Shown piece by piece: positions 8,285 through 18,090 of a stretch of DNA of 64,000 nucleotides. The translations under genes were made by a program, and so were the position numbers. Below the pieces are notes generated by a model. The model had not been told where the DNA came from and searched no databases. It worked only from the letters and a program-made list of their open reading frames with translations. Each line of letters begins with the position of its first letter. Within the stretch, counting starts at the first letter, position 1. The stretch is from Paracoccaceae bacterium. GTDB lineage: Bacteria > Pseudomonadota > Alphaproteobacteria > Rhodobacterales > Rhodobacteraceae. Location: the NCBI GenBank assembly GCA_030750975.1, contig JASMHC010000015.1:372001-436000 (forward strand), read 5' to 3'.

Positions 8285-10465
8285 TTAACCGCAGGTGATC
8301 CGGCCCGCGTCATTCGTAACGCTGCCAATGATCGCAGCGGTGTATCCCGCAGCCGACAGCTTGCTGACAGCCCTGACGGCCTGTTGCGTATCGACCGCAG
8401 CCAAAAGACCGCCGGATGTTTGCGGATCGAACAGCAAATGGCCGACCGGGCCGGAATGTCCCTCGAACGCCTCTGCTGCTTTGGCGTTTTCCGGATAGAT
8501 ACTGGACCGCACCCCTTGTTCGGCCAGGGCTAACGCCCCGTCAAACACCGGAACCGCATTCATGCGCAACGTGGCCCCGACCCCGGACGCCCGGCACATC
8601 GCCAGCAAATGCCCGCCAAGCCCGAAACCCGTGACATCGGTCATGGCGTGCGCATCTTTCAAAATGTCCGCGGCACTGTCCAAGGGTTTCTGCATCTCGT
8701 CCAAGAGCGCCACGATATCCTGCCCCATGGCCTTGCCCTGCATTTCAGCGGCCAACAATGTGCCCGACCCGATAGGTCGTGTCAGGATCAGCGCATCCCC
8801 CGGAAGCGCACCGTCAAGGGTGATCGCCCGCTGGCCCGGTTCAAGAAGCCCTGTAACCGTCAACCCGATGGTGGTTTCCGCACCAAGGCTCGTATGCCCG
8901 CCGACAATCTCGGCTCCGCAGGCATGGGCAATGCTTTGGACCCCATCCATGATTTCCGTAAGCGTGCGCTGCTGAAGATGGTGATCCATCCGTTGCAGGG
9001 TCAGGCTGACCAAAACGGATTGCACTCTGGCGCCCATTGCCCAGATATCCCCAAGCGCATGTACCGTCGCGATCCGCGCCATGCGCCACGGGTCGTTGTC
9101 AAGGGCGCGAAGGTGATCGACACTGACCACTTGTTGGGTGTCGCCAAACCCCAACACGGCAGCGTCGTCCCCCGGGCGGCTAAGAATATCTTGGCGCTGT
9201 GTCCCGGGCAAAGACTTCAGCACCTGCCCCAGAACATCCGGCCCAACCTTGGCCCCGCAGCCGCCGCACAGTGGGGCGTCACCCAAAGCGGTATCGACGC
9301 CCAATGCCCGTTCTGGCAAAGGATCCTGCGCCATTGCGGGCAAATGGCGGAACCGATCCATGAATTTCTGATCGATCTGGTCTTTCCAGCGCCACAGCAC
9401 ATCGCCCTGCAGCGAAAACCCTGCTTTTTCGCCAATCGCGCTTTTTCGTCCCAGCGAGATAAGCTTGAGAAAGCTTTTCTGAGGGCGGAACGCTTTGGCC
9501 GCACCGCCTGTCAACCTGGCCTTCAGATTGTGCAAAAGCACCGGCGCGGCCCGCACGGCATAGACACCGGCCTTCGGGCGGGGAAAAGCCGTCAGGTGGG
9601 CGCAGTCACCGGCGGCAAATAGATCGGGGTCATCAATGCAGGCCAGGGTCTCATCAACCTTGATGTACCCGTCCTGCAAAGGCAGGTCCGTTCCGGCCAG
9701 CCAGTCATGGGGCCGCGCCCCGGCCGAGCCGCATGTGAAACCGGATCGTATCTGTCGACCATCCGATAAAGTGACCGCGCGGTCAGTCACCAAAGTTACC
9801 CCGGTGTCAAACAGCACCTTCACCCCGTTATCCGCCAATCCCCGCAGCATCTGCCGATGCAGTCGCCCGCGCATCCCGCCAAGCCTGGATGACGTTTCGA
9901 TCAAGGACACCTCTGGCGTCACACCTTTGGAGCGCAGCGCGTGGGCCATCGCCATCGCAACCTCGGCCCCGCCGACGCCTCCGCCGATCACGGCCACTTC
10001 AGGTGCGATACCACCGGCCTCGGCACGGTCCAGAAAGGCCGCCCATTGCGCGGCGAACCCCCCCAAAGGCTTTACCGGAACGCCATGGGCTGCAAACCCC
10101 TCAAGCTCGGGCATTTGGGTATGAATGCCAATATCCACCGACACCACATCATACCCGATTGGCGGACGCCCCGGCACATGAACCGTTTTGGCCTTTCGGT
10201 CGATATGCGCGGCCTCGCCCACGATCAGTCGCGCACCGGCGAAACGGCACAGGCGAACCAGATCAATATCCAACGCCTCGCGCGAATAGTGTCCGGCGAT
10301 ATGGCCGGGCAACATCCCCGAATAGGGCGCGGTGGGACCGGGGTTGATCACCGTCAGGCGCACGCCTGCCAGCGGCTTCATCCCCCACATCCGCAGCACC
10401 AGCGCATGGGCGTGGCCGCCACCGATCAGAACAAGATCGCGTGTCAAAGGGATAAGCGGGGTCAT
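8285..10465 (-). CDS. selD: Selenide, water dikinase fused to an FAD/NAD(P)-dependent oxidoreductase
   Basis: A 726-residue fusion. Residues 1 to about 370 are a pyridine nucleotide-disulfide oxidoreductase of the NADH dehydrogenase type: FAD motif VLIGGGHAH at about 12-20, NAD motif [11 protein letters not shown] at about 158-168, and second FAD site [10 protein letters not shown]. From about residue 385 it is SelD, with the catalytic Cys403 and Lys406 in LCGGCGAKV and the ATP-binding RPGDDAAV. SelD makes selenophosphate from selenide and ATP; the attached oxidoreductase probably supplies reduced selenium. I chose ATG at 10465; a GTG three codons earlier would also work. It converges on mnmH, which uses its product. 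Confidence 0.92.
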   Translation of the reverse strand: MTPLIPLTRDLVLIGGGHAHALVLRMWGMKPLAGVRLTVINPGPTAPYSGMLPGHIAGHYSREALDIDLVRLCRFAGARLIVGEAAHIDRKAKTVHVPGRPPIGYDVVSVDIGIHTQMPELEGFAAHGVPVKPLGGFAAQWAAFLDRAEAGGIAPEVAVIGGGVGGAEVAMAMAHALRSKGVTPEVSLIETSSRLGGMRGRLHRQMLRGLADNGVKVLFDTGVTLVTDRAVTLSDGRQIRSGFTCGSAGARPHDWLAGTDLPLQDGYIKVDETLACIDDPDLFAAGDCAHLTAFPRPKAGVYAVRAAPVLLHNLKARLTGGAAKAFRPQKSFLKLISLGRKSAIGEKAGFSLQGDVLWRWKDQIDQKFMDRFRHLPAMAQDPLPERALGVDTALGDAPLCGGCGAKVGPDVLGQVLKSLPGTQRQDILSRPGDDAAVLGFGDTQQVVSVDHLRALDNDPWRMARIATVHALGDIWAMGARVQSVLVSLTLQRMDHHLQQRTLTEIMDGVQSIAHACGAEIVGGHTSLGAETTIGLTVTGLLEPGQRAITLDGALPGDALILTRPIGSGTLLAAEMQGKAMGQDIVALLDEMQKPLDSAADILKDAHAMTDVTGFGLGGHLLAMCRASGVGATLRMNAVPVFDGALALAEQGVRSSIYPENAKAAEAFEGHSGPVGHLLFDPQTSGGLLAAVDTQQAVRAVSKLSAAGYTAAIIGSVTNDAGRITCG

Positions 10466-10560
10466 GCCAGTCACCTGTGTTCCATCGTCAGACCTTTGGG
10501 CAGGGGGGCTGGACGCTTCCCCAACTCTGGTGTCTTCTGCTCCTATCGGAGGGGGCCGCC

Positions 10561-12261
10561 ATGAGCAACGCAACACTTGAAACCCGGATTGCCCAAGGCA
10601 AGGGCGACCAGCCTTGCGACCTGCTTTTGGCAGGTGGTCAAGTGCTGGATGTCGTAACCGGCCAGATCCTGACCGCGGATGTGGCCATCTGCGGTGACAC
10701 GATTGTCGGGGTCGGCCGGGGGTATCGGGGTCTGCGGGTGATGGATGTCTCCGGGCAGACATTGGTTCCGGGATTTATTGACACGCATCTGCATGTCGAA
10801 AGCTCGTTGGTTACGCCGTATGAATTTGACCGCTGCGTGTTGCCGCATGGCGTGACCACCGCCATTTGCGACCCGCACGAGATTGCCAACGTGCTGGGCG
10901 TGCCGGGGATCGAGTATTTCCTGACCGCAACGGGCCATACGCTGATGGATATCCGCGTACAGCTTTCCAGCTGTGTGCCGTCGTCGCATATGGAAACCTC
11001 GGGCGCGCGTATTCTGGCGGCGGATCTTGCGCCGCTTATGGATCACCCCAGGGTGATCGGTTTGGCCGAGTTCATGAATTTCCCCGGTGTGATCCAGCGC
11101 GACCCCGAAGCGATGGACAAGCTGAACCTGTTCAGCGGTCGCCATATCGACGGTCACGCGCCGCAATTGTCCGGCAATGATCTGAACGCCTATATCACCG
11201 CAGGTATCCGTACCGAGCATGAAGCGACCACCGCCGAAGAAGCGATTGAGAAGCTGCAAAAGGGAATGCGCATTCTGATCCGCGAAGGGTCGGTGTCCAA
11301 GGACCTGCACGCGCTGCAACCGGTGCTGAATGATGTGACCTCGGCCTATATGTGCCTGTGCACGGACGACCGGAACCCGCTGGACATCGCCGAGCAGGGG
11401 CATCTGGATTACCTGATCCGCACCCTGATCGCGCTTGGCTCGCCCGTGCTGGCGGCCTATCGCGCCGCCAGCCTTTCGGGGGCCGAGGCGTTCGGGCTGA
11501 AAGATCGCGGTCAGATCGCCCCGGGGAAACGGGCGGATATTGTGGCGGTGGGAAAGCTGGAAGATTGCGACGTACAATCGGTCATTGCGGGTGGGGTCGA
11601 GGTGACAGCCACGGCTTTCGCCACCCGCGACCATATCCCGCCCATCGGTCTGCAAAGCGTTACCACCCGTGAAATCAAGGCCGAGGATTTCCGCTCAACC
11701 TCGAACCAGATGGCGACGGACGTGATCGGCATTGTCGAAGGCAAGATCATCACCGAACATCTGACCAGGGACATCCCGATTGTCGAGGGCGACAAAGCCC
11801 CTGATCCCAGCCGTGATCTGGCCCGAATCACGGTGATCGAACGCCATGGCCGCAACGGCAATATCGCCAACGGTACCGTTCAAGGGTTCCAGATCAAACG
11901 CGGGGCCATCGGCTCGACCGTTTGTCACGATCACCACAATATCGTCGCGGTCGGGGTGGATTACGCGGATATGGCGATTGCCGCGAACCGCTTGCATGAA
12001 ATCAACGGAGGCTTCGTCGTTGTTTCAGACGGCCAGGTGCTGGCCGAGCTGGCCTTGCCCGTTGCCGGCTTGATGAGCGATCTGCCCTATGAACAGGTCC
12101 ATGACCACCTGATCGACCTGCGCCGGGCTGCGCAGGATATCGGCGTCACGCTGAACGAACCGTTTCTTCAATTGGCGTTTCTAGCCCTGCCAGTCATTCC
12201 CGCGCTGAAGATCACCGACCGGGGCATGGTTGATGTGAACAGGTTCGAAATCATCAGCTGA
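10561..12261 (+). CDS. ade: Adenine deaminase
   Basis: Hydrolyses adenine to hypoxanthine and ammonia in purine salvage. The 566-residue length and the amidohydrolase fold fit the bacterial Ade/AdeC family. The metal-binding [13 protein letters not shown] is at about residue 75-87, with [10 protein letters not shown] and the [10 protein letters not shown] motif near residue 460. The ATG at 10561 is preferred over an upstream TTG-type start, with GGAGGGGGCC just before it. It diverges from the selD fusion across 95 bases and meets the 2-hydroxyacid dehydrogenase gene tail to tail with no gap. Confidence 0.93.
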   Translation: MSNATLETRIAQGKGDQPCDLLLAGGQVLDVVTGQILTADVAICGDTIVGVGRGYRGLRVMDVSGQTLVPGFIDTHLHVESSLVTPYEFDRCVLPHGVTTAICDPHEIANVLGVPGIEYFLTATGHTLMDIRVQLSSCVPSSHMETSGARILAADLAPLMDHPRVIGLAEFMNFPGVIQRDPEAMDKLNLFSGRHIDGHAPQLSGNDLNAYITAGIRTEHEATTAEEAIEKLQKGMRILIREGSVSKDLHALQPVLNDVTSAYMCLCTDDRNPLDIAEQGHLDYLIRTLIALGSPVLAAYRAASLSGAEAFGLKDRGQIAPGKRADIVAVGKLEDCDVQSVIAGGVEVTATAFATRDHIPPIGLQSVTTREIKAEDFRSTSNQMATDVIGIVEGKIITEHLTRDIPIVEGDKAPDPSRDLARITVIERHGRNGNIANGTVQGFQIKRGAIGSTVCHDHHNIVAVGVDYADMAIAANRLHEINGGFVVVSDGQVLAELALPVAGLMSDLPYEQVHDHLIDLRRAAQDIGVTLNEPFLQLAFLALPVIPALKITDRGMVDVNRFEIIS

Positions 12262-13248
12262 TCACAGCATGGACGGTATCACCTGATCCGGCGGGCGGTG
12301 GCCATCGGCGAAGGTTTTGACGTTGATCAAGACTTTCTCGCCCATCTCGATCCGCCCCTCGACCGTGGCCGACCCCATATGCGGCAAAAGCACCACGTTA
12401 TCCAATTCCCGCAGGCGCGGATTGATCTGGTGGCTGCGTTCCAACACATCCAAACCGGCCCCCTGAATTTCTCGGGCGCGAAGCATGCGCGTCAGCGCAT
12501 TTTCGTCGATCACTTCCCCGCGCGAGGTGTTCACGATCACCGCATCCGGTTTCATCAGTTTCAACCGGCGGGCATTCATCAGGTGGAAGGTTGACGGCGT
12601 GTGCGGACAATTGACCGAAATGATGTCCATACGGGCCACCATCTGATCAAGGCTTTCCCAATAGGTTGCCTGCAAATCCTGTTCGGTCTCGCTCCGAAGC
12701 CGGTGGCGGTTGTGGTAATGCACCTGCATTCCGAACGCATGGGCGCGGCGCGCAACGGCCTGTCCGATACGCCCCATGCCCAGAATGCCCAGACGCCGAC
12801 CGGCCAGACGGCCCCCCATCAACGCGGTTGGCGCCCAGCCATCCCAATTGCCCGATTGCATCACCGCCAATCCTTCGGGAATGCGGCGCACAACGGCGAG
12901 AATCAACGCCATGGTCATGTCGGCTGTGTCTTCTGTGACAACATCAGGTGTGTTCGAAACCAGCACCCCGCGCTGGCGGGCCGTGTGCACGTCGATATGA
13001 TCCACTCCGGCCCCGAAATTGGCGATCAGTTTCAACCGGTCGCCGGCGGCAGCGATCATCGCCGCGTCAATCGTATCGGTCAGCGTCGGCACCAGCACAT
13101 CCGCGCCTTTCATGACCTCTACAAGCTCTTCGCGGGTCATCGGCGTGTCGGTGTCGCGCAGGCTGACATCGAAAAGCTCGGCCATCCGGGCCTCGATGGG
13201 TTCGGGCAATCGGCGGGTAACGGCGACTTTCAATCGTTGCGAAGGCAT
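12262..13248 (-). CDS. D-2-hydroxyacid dehydrogenase (glyoxylate/hydroxypyruvate reductase-like)
   Basis: A 328-residue NAD(P)-dependent dehydrogenase of the D-isomer-specific 2-hydroxyacid family. It shows the Rossmann motif LGILGMGRIGQAVARR at about 150-165, the substrate-binding arginine segment VNTSRGEVID, and the catalytic histidine in LLPHMGSAT. The insert ERSHQINPRLRELDNV before that histidine resembles GhrB/GyaR glyoxylate reductases, so reduction of glyoxylate or hydroxypyruvate is likely; other 2-oxoacids remain possible. Its stop codon abuts that of the adenine deaminase gene (TGA|TCA at 12259-12264). Confidence 0.85.
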   Translation of the reverse strand: MPSQRLKVAVTRRLPEPIEARMAELFDVSLRDTDTPMTREELVEVMKGADVLVPTLTDTIDAAMIAAAGDRLKLIANFGAGVDHIDVHTARQRGVLVSNTPDVVTEDTADMTMALILAVVRRIPEGLAVMQSGNWDGWAPTALMGGRLAGRRLGILGMGRIGQAVARRAHAFGMQVHYHNRHRLRSETEQDLQATYWESLDQMVARMDIISVNCPHTPSTFHLMNARRLKLMKPDAVIVNTSRGEVIDENALTRMLRAREIQGAGLDVLERSHQINPRLRELDNVVLLPHMGSATVEGRIEMGEKVLINVKTFADGHRPPDQVIPSML

Positions 13249-13360
13249 CCAAAGCTCCTTTGGCTTCCCTTTTGCTTTTACTTGAAGTCAAAGTGACCCA
13301 TAGAATGCGCGGGGACAAGCACCCTTTGAAACAATATTATCGGGCAACGGAGTACCGACC

Positions 13361-13858
13361 TTGAGACGAGGCTTTCTGGCGATCCTTCTAGTCACCTTGG
13401 TGTCAGCCACGGGCGTTGCTTGGGCGCAGGAACGTGGCTCGGTCACGAACCTGCCGATCCCGAGATTCGCCTCGATCAAGGCCCATGAAGCGAATGTCCG
13501 GCGCGGCCCGAACCTGACCTATCGCGTGGATTGGGTGTTCAAGGCCCGCGAACTGCCGGTCGAGATCATCGGGGAATACGGGCTTTGGCGGCGTATACGG
13601 GACAAGGACGGTGTCGGCGGCTGGATTCACCACGCGCTTTTGTCGGGCGTGCGGACAGGGATTGTCGAAGGCGAATCCGTGGCTCTGCGCACCCGACCCG
13701 AAGTTGACGCCCCGATGCGGGCCGTGCTCGAACGCGACGTGATCGGGCGGATCCAGTCCTGTAATGGAACCTGGTGCCGCTTTTCGGCAGGCGGGTATCG
13801 CGGCTGGATCCTGCAAACCGAGATCTGGGGCACCGCACCGGGCGAGGTGATTGAATAG
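13361..13858 (+). CDS. Exported SH3-domain protein
   Basis: A 165-residue protein with a TTG start at 13361 followed directly by a signal peptide (MRRGFLAILLVTLVSATGVAWA, cut before QERG). The mature part contains bacterial SH3-like repeats: ASIKAHEANVRRGPNLTYRVDWVF is the N-terminal SH3b repeat (about residues 40-100) and VALRTRPEVDAPMRAVLE begins a second (about 105-155). Such proteins occur throughout Alphaproteobacteria and probably bind peptidoglycan or other envelope components; the exact role is unknown. It diverges from the hydroxyacid dehydrogenase gene. Confidence 0.8.
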   Translation: MRRGFLAILLVTLVSATGVAWAQERGSVTNLPIPRFASIKAHEANVRRGPNLTYRVDWVFKARELPVEIIGEYGLWRRIRDKDGVGGWIHHALLSGVRTGIVEGESVALRTRPEVDAPMRAVLERDVIGRIQSCNGTWCRFSAGGYRGWILQTEIWGTAPGEVIE

Positions 13859-13869
13859 GCCCTAAAGCG

Positions 13870-13896
13870 TTCTGCATTGCAGAAATTGCATTGCGG
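13870..13896. promoter_or_regulatory. TGC-rich palindrome upstream of the DUF1127 gene (PhaR-like site)
   Basis: TTCTGCATTGCAGAA (13870-13884) is a perfect palindrome around a central T and contains CTGC-N3-GCAG, the pattern described for the polyhydroxybutyrate regulator PhaR in Rhodobacter and Paracoccus. A second element TTGCATTGCGG (13886-13896) follows and resembles sites before mdh, mcl2 and ecm in this window. It lies about 85 bases before the ATG at 13979. Binding by PhaR is inference. Confidence 0.45.
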
Positions 13897-13978
13897 TATT
13901 GCGCCAAATGGCGCTACTCGTCACCGACGGGCTGTCCTATCTTATTATCAAGAAAAACAGATAGATAAGGATAGTCCA

Positions 13979-14191
13979 ATGGCTTCCATTGAAATGAACG
14001 CCGCCCAACCGAAAGCGCATTCGGGGATTTTCGCAAAAATCGCCTCGGTCTTCGTGTCGCTGACCGAAAACAACGCGCGTGCCCGCAAGCTGGCGTATCT
14101 GTCAAGCCTGACCGACGAACAACTGGCCAGCAAAGGCATCAAGCGCGACGAGATCGCCCAGCATGTCTTTCGCGACGTGCTTTATATCTGA
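13979..14191 (+). CDS. DUF1127 family small protein
   Basis: A 70-residue basic protein. Its C-terminal half ARARKLAYLSSLTDEQLASKG followed by IKRDEIAQHVF is the DUF1127 (YjiS-like) domain. DUF1127 proteins are short, often induced by stress or nutrient shifts, and in several Alphaproteobacteria act in phosphate/carbon uptake and RNA turnover. The ATG at 13979 follows GATAAGGATAG. Upstream lies a TGC-rich palindrome; downstream lies a 9-bp hairpin. Confidence 0.8.
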   Translation: MASIEMNAAQPKAHSGIFAKIASVFVSLTENNARARKLAYLSSLTDEQLASKGIKRDEIAQHVFRDVLYI

Positions 14192-14211
14192 TCTGTCAAA
14201 AAGATTGCAAA

Positions 14212-14235
14212 AGAAAGGGCGTCTCGGCCCTTTCT
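14212..14235 (+). terminator. Hairpin after the DUF1127 gene
   Basis: AGAAAGGGC (14212-14220) and GCCCTTTCT (14227-14235) form a perfect 9-bp stem with a 6-base loop, 20 bases after the DUF1127 stop. No long T-run follows, but position and stability suggest a terminator before the ABC exporter genes. Confidence 0.55.
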
Positions 14236-14285
14236 GAACGCGGCATTCCGCACTACATTCACCTGATGCGTGAATGGGGAATGCC

Positions 14286-15215
14286 ATGTCAGAAATTCTT
14301 TCAGTCAAAAATCTCGGTAAGTCATACGACACCGGATTTACGGCCTTAAAAAACGTCAATCTTGACATTGAAGAGGGTGAAATCCTCGCCCTTCTCGGCC
14401 CGAATGGTGCCGGGAAAACCACCTTGATTTCAATCATTTGCGGTATCGCGAATATCACCTCGGGTTCGGTGACGGTCGGCGGCTATGATATCGGCCGGGA
14501 CTATCGCAAAGCCCGCAACCTGATCGGTCTGGTGCCGCAGGAAATCAATCTCGAACCGTTCGAAAAAGTCATCAACACGGTCCGCTTTTCGCGCGGGTTG
14601 TTCGGCAAGAAACCCGACGATGCGTTTATTGAAAAGATTTTGCGAAAGCTTTCGCTTTGGGACAAACGCAACAACCGCACGATGGAATTGTCAGGCGGTA
14701 TGCGCCGCCGGGTGCTGATCGCCAAGGCGCTGTGTCACGAACCCCGCATCCTGTTTCTTGATGAACCCACCGCCGGTGTGGACGTGGAATTGCGCAAGGA
14801 CATGTGGGAAGTGGTTGCCGAGCTGAAAAAGGACGGCGTAACGATCATCCTGACCACGCACTATATTGAAGAGGCCGAAGCCATCGCTGATCGCATCGCT
14901 GTGATCAACAAGGGCGAGATTCTGCTGGTGGAAGGCAAAGACAGCCTGATGCAGCGCATGGGGCAGAAATGCATGACCATCGAATTGCACGAACCGATCC
15001 CGGCGGTGCCAGACAGCCTGTCGGCCTATGGGCTAGAGCTTGGGTCGGACGGCACATCCCTTGTTTACACCTATGACACCCGCGCCGAACGGACAGGCAT
15101 CACCAAGCTTCTGTCCGACCTGTCCGAGGCGGGTCTTGTGCTGAAAGACCTGCAAACGCAGCAAAACTCGCTCGAGGATATTTTCGTCGGGCTGGTAAAG
15201 GAGAACGCGGCATGA
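14286..15215 (+). CDS. ABC-2 exporter ATP-binding protein (YadG-like)
   Basis: ATPase subunit (309 residues) of a two-component exporter. Walker [10 protein letters not shown] is near residue 38-46, the signature LSGGMRRRV near 135-143, and Walker [13 protein letters not shown] follows. The C-terminal extension after residue 220 is typical of the DrrA/NodI/YadG class. The ATG at 14286 has GGGGAA about five bases upstream and is preferred to an ATG four codons earlier. It overlaps the permease gene by four bases (ATGA). The exported substrate is unknown. Confidence 0.87.
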   Translation: MSEILSVKNLGKSYDTGFTALKNVNLDIEEGEILALLGPNGAGKTTLISIICGIANITSGSVTVGGYDIGRDYRKARNLIGLVPQEINLEPFEKVINTVRFSRGLFGKKPDDAFIEKILRKLSLWDKRNNRTMELSGGMRRRVLIAKALCHEPRILFLDEPTAGVDVELRKDMWEVVAELKKDGVTIILTTHYIEEAEAIADRIAVINKGEILLVEGKDSLMQRMGQKCMTIELHEPIPAVPDSLSAYGLELGSDGTSLVYTYDTRAERTGITKLLSDLSEAGLVLKDLQTQQNSLEDIFVGLVKENAA

Positions 15216-15973
15216 ATTTACAGGCAGTCAGATCCATCTACCTATATGAAATGGCGCGGTTTTTCCGCTCGATGATCCAAAGCTTCGTGTCGCCGGTGAT
15301 TTCGACCTCGCTGTATTTTATCGTCTTCGGCGCGGCCATCGGATCGCGCATTCAAGAGGTTGAGGGCATCAGCTATGGTGCGTTCATCGTGCCGGGGCTG
15401 ATCATGCTGTCGGTCATCACCCAGGCCATCTCGAACGGTTCGTTCGGGATTTATTTCCCGAAATTTGTCGGCACGGTGTTCGAGATTCTTTCGGCACCGG
15501 TGAATTATTTCGAGATTATTCTGGGCTATGTCGGGGCAGCGGCCACCAAGGCGCTGTTCATCGGTGTCGTCATCCTTGGAACGTCGTTTTTCTTTGTCGA
15601 CATCACCATAGCCCATCCGCTGGCGATGGTGTTGTTCCTTGTGCTGACCAGCGTGTCCTTCAGCTTGCTGGGGTTCATACTTGGTATCTGGGCCAAAAGC
15701 TTTGAGCAGCTTCAACTGGTGCCGCTTTTGATTGTCACCCCGCTGATTTTCCTTGGCGGATCGTTTTATTCGATAACCATGCTGCCGCCGTTCTGGCAGA
15801 CGGTCACATTGTTCAACCCCGTGGTCTATCTGATCTCGGGCTTCCGTTGGGCGTTTTTTGGTGTCGCGGACGTGCCGGTGCTGATCAGCCTCGTGGCGAT
15901 CTCGGGCTTTCTTGGGGTTTGCCTTTTGTTCGTGGCCTGGATTTTCCGCAGCGGCTGGCGTTTGCGCAGCTAA
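15212..15973 (+). CDS. ABC-2 type permease (YadH-like)
   Basis: A 253-residue inner-membrane protein with about six hydrophobic segments, including [35 protein letters not shown] and [17 protein letters not shown], typical of the ABC-2 membrane family. Size and partner match E. coli YadH. It overlaps the ATPase gene by ATGA and so is translationally coupled. The substrate cannot be deduced; related pairs export polysaccharides, drugs or lipids. Confidence 0.87.
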   Translation: MNLQAVRSIYLYEMARFFRSMIQSFVSPVISTSLYFIVFGAAIGSRIQEVEGISYGAFIVPGLIMLSVITQAISNGSFGIYFPKFVGTVFEILSAPVNYFEIILGYVGAAATKALFIGVVILGTSFFFVDITIAHPLAMVLFLVLTSVSFSLLGFILGIWAKSFEQLQLVPLLIVTPLIFLGGSFYSITMLPPFWQTVTLFNPVVYLISGFRWAFFGVADVPVLISLVAISGFLGVCLLFVAWIFRSGWRLRS

Positions 15974-15995
15974 GGCGATTTCAGGATTAGCCTGC

Positions 15996-16050
15996 GACGC
16001 GAAGTTGAGTTTGAAACGCGCAATACCTCATCGGGTTTTGCGCGTTTCGC
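15996..16050. repeat. Dispersed intergenic repeat, copy A
   Basis: Contains AAGTTGAGTTTGAAACG (16002-16018), 15 of 17 bases identical to the core found at 39538-39554 and 60056-60072. GAAACGCGCAA (16013-16023) pairs perfectly with TTGCGCGTTTC (16038-16048). It lies between the exporter permease gene and the S49 peptidase gene and could form a hairpin on either strand. Confidence 0.6.
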
Positions 16051-16173
16051 TTTGGTGTCTGCGACATAGAAAATTTGGTGAAACGGATTTATCTGTTGCG
16101 CACGGGCATGGGATGCAAATCTTATGCCCGTCCGCCCTTGTGTGCAGGGGGTTGCGTCTCTAAATCGCTCATT

Positions 16174-16971
16174 ATGAAAAGATGGATCCCCTTCATGAAG
16201 GCCGAACCGGTCGTGTCGGTTCTGCGGCTTTCCGGCGCAATCGGCGCTGGTTCACGTACCCCCCTTTCAGATCTGGCCATGACCCCTCTGATCGAGCGGG
16301 CATTCAAGCGCGGCAAGCCCGCTGCGGTGGCGCTGCTGATCAACTCGCCGGGCGGTTCGCCCGTGCAGTCGTCTCTGATCGCCGCGCGTATTCGGCGGTT
16401 GGCGGATGAAAAGAACATCCCCGTCTACGCCTTTGTCGAAGACGTGGCCGCATCGGGCGGATATTGGCTGGCCGCTGCCGCGGATGAAATCTGGGCCGAC
16501 CGCGGATCGATCCTCGGCTCAATCGGCGTGATCAGCGGCGGCTTCGGTCTGGCCGAATTCATGGAACGCCACGGGATCGAACGCCGCATTTACACGGCGG
16601 GCAAAAGCAAAAGCCAGCTTGACCCCTTCCTGCCAGAGAAAACCGAAGACGTGGCCCGCCTGAAAGTGCTGCTGGACGATATTCATGACGTGTTCAAAAC
16701 CCACGTCACAACCCGCCGTGGTGATCGGTTGGATGCCGATAGTGATCTGTTTACCGGCGAATACTGGCTGGGCGACAAGGCGGTCCAGCTGGGCCTAGCC
16801 GACGGTATTGGCCATCTGGTGCCCAAGATGAAAGAGGTGTTCGGCGACAAGGTGAAACTGGTGCCCTATGGGGTCAAACGATCATGGATGCAGCGCATCG
16901 GCATGAGCATGGCCGAAGACGTGATGTTCGGCATTGAAGAACGCGCGGCCTATGCACGGTTCGGTCTGTAA
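16174..16971 (+). CDS. S49 family peptidase (short SppA type)
   Basis: A 265-residue Ser/Lys protease of the short SppA class, thought to degrade cleaved signal peptides or membrane fragments. LLINSPGGSPVQSS is the oxyanion/ClpP-like segment (about 54-67), Ser94 in AASGGYW is the nucleophile, GSILGSIGVI follows, and Lys144 or Lys146 in TAGKSKSQ is the likely general base. There is no clear N-terminal membrane helix at the chosen ATG (16174); a longer in-frame reading exists but runs through a non-coding-looking leader. The 55-residue gene follows after two bases. Confidence 0.87.
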   Translation: MKRWIPFMKAEPVVSVLRLSGAIGAGSRTPLSDLAMTPLIERAFKRGKPAAVALLINSPGGSPVQSSLIAARIRRLADEKNIPVYAFVEDVAASGGYWLAAAADEIWADRGSILGSIGVISGGFGLAEFMERHGIERRIYTAGKSKSQLDPFLPEKTEDVARLKVLLDDIHDVFKTHVTTRRGDRLDADSDLFTGEYWLGDKAVQLGLADGIGHLVPKMKEVFGDKVKLVPYGVKRSWMQRIGMSMAEDVMFGIEERAAYARFGL

Positions 16972-16973
16972 CC

Positions 16974-17141
16974 ATGCTGGTCAAGATCGTCACATTCTTT
17001 CTGATCGGCATGGTCATTCTGGCCATGTTCGGCAAGCTGCGCTTTCCCGGTCAAAACCGGCTGAACGCGGCCCGTTGCCCGAAATGCGGCCGCTTTCAGA
17101 TCGGCAAAGGCCCGTGCCGCTGCCAGTCAGGTCAGGGTTAG
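16974..17141 (+). CDS. 55-residue membrane-anchored zinc-ribbon peptide
   Basis: A short gene set tightly between the peptidase (2-base gap) and the antiporter (1-base gap). The product starts with one hydrophobic helix (residues 2-20, VKIVTFFLIGMVILAMF), then a basic linker, then two CxxC-like pairs CPKCG and CRC separated by FQIGKGP, a miniature zinc ribbon. No function can be named. The tight packing and intact frame argue that it is real and co-translated with its neighbours. I infer an inner-membrane peptide with a metal-binding cytoplasmic tail. Confidence 0.75.
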   Translation: MLVKIVTFFLIGMVILAMFGKLRFPGQNRLNAARCPKCGRFQIGKGPCRCQSGQG

Positions 17142-17142
17142 C

Positions 17143-18090
17143 ATGGTCTGGTTGCTGGCGGCCCTTGGTCTGGTCATCCTGTTGCTTGCCGGCGATGCGC
17201 TGGTCAAGGGGGCGGTGAATCTCAGCCTCAGGCTGGGGGTTCCGGCAGTGATCGTCAGCCTGACCATCGTCGCCTTCGGCACATCCGCGCCCGAGCTTCT
17301 GATTGCCGTCAGCGCGGTTCTCGATCACGCACCGGGCATCGCCATGGGCAATGTGGTTGGATCAAACACGGCCAATATCCTGCTGGTCCTTGGGGTTCCG
17401 GCCCTTCTGTCGACGATGCGCACAAGCGATTGTGACGCCAAGAAGAATTATTTCTACATGATCGCAGGCTCGGTCCTGTTTATCGTTCTGGCGCATTTCG
17501 GTGTGTTTACCTGGGTTCAGGGCCTGATCCTGTTGGCCGCCCTTTCTTTCGTCTTGCTGGATTCGGCCCGCGAGGCGCGCAACCACCGCAAGGCCTGCAA
17601 GGATCAGCGTCTCAACGAAGAGATCGAGGAAGCCGATCCCGAAATGTCGGGCATCATGATCGCCTTTTACATGATCCTCGGCCTGATCGGTTTGCCGCTT
17701 GGGGCCGATATTCTAGTCGAAAGCTCGGTCGAGATTGCCCGCCGTTTTCATGTAAGCGAAACGGTGATCGGTTTGACACTGGTCGCAATCGGCACATCCC
17801 TGCCCGAACTGGCAACAACCGTTATGGCAGCCTTGCGCCGTCAGGCGGATGTGGCGATGGGCAATGTCATCGGGTCGAACATGTTCAATCTTCTGGCGAT
17901 CATTGGCGTGGCCAGCTTTGTCGGCCCGATCCCGGTATCCGAAGGTATCCTGAATTTCGATCTGTGGATCATGCTGGGCGCGTCGCTTTTGCTGATCCCC
18001 TTTGTTTACTTCGGCCGCGACCTGACCCGCCGCTGGGGTGTCGTGTTTTGTGCCTTATATGCGGCCTATATCGCGACTGTGATTGCCTGA
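17143..18090 (+). CDS. Calcium/sodium antiporter (CaCA family, YrbG-like)
   Basis: A 315-residue membrane protein made of two homologous halves. Each half carries the ion-binding alpha repeat: GTSAPELLIAVSA with GNVVGSNTANILLVLG in the first, GTSLPELATTVMA with GNVIGSNMFNLLAIIG in the second. It probably exports Ca2+ in exchange for Na+ or H+ across the inner membrane. The acidic, charged stretch around residues 145-170 is the cytoplasmic loop joining the halves. It is the last gene of the peptidase/zinc-ribbon/antiporter run. Confidence 0.9.
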   Translation: MVWLLAALGLVILLLAGDALVKGAVNLSLRLGVPAVIVSLTIVAFGTSAPELLIAVSAVLDHAPGIAMGNVVGSNTANILLVLGVPALLSTMRTSDCDAKKNYFYMIAGSVLFIVLAHFGVFTWVQGLILLAALSFVLLDSAREARNHRKACKDQRLNEEIEEADPEMSGIMIAFYMILGLIGLPLGADILVESSVEIARRFHVSETVIGLTLVAIGTSLPELATTVMAALRRQADVAMGNVIGSNMFNLLAIIGVASFVGPIPVSEGILNFDLWIMLGASLLLIPFVYFGRDLTRRWGVVFCALYAAYIATVIA

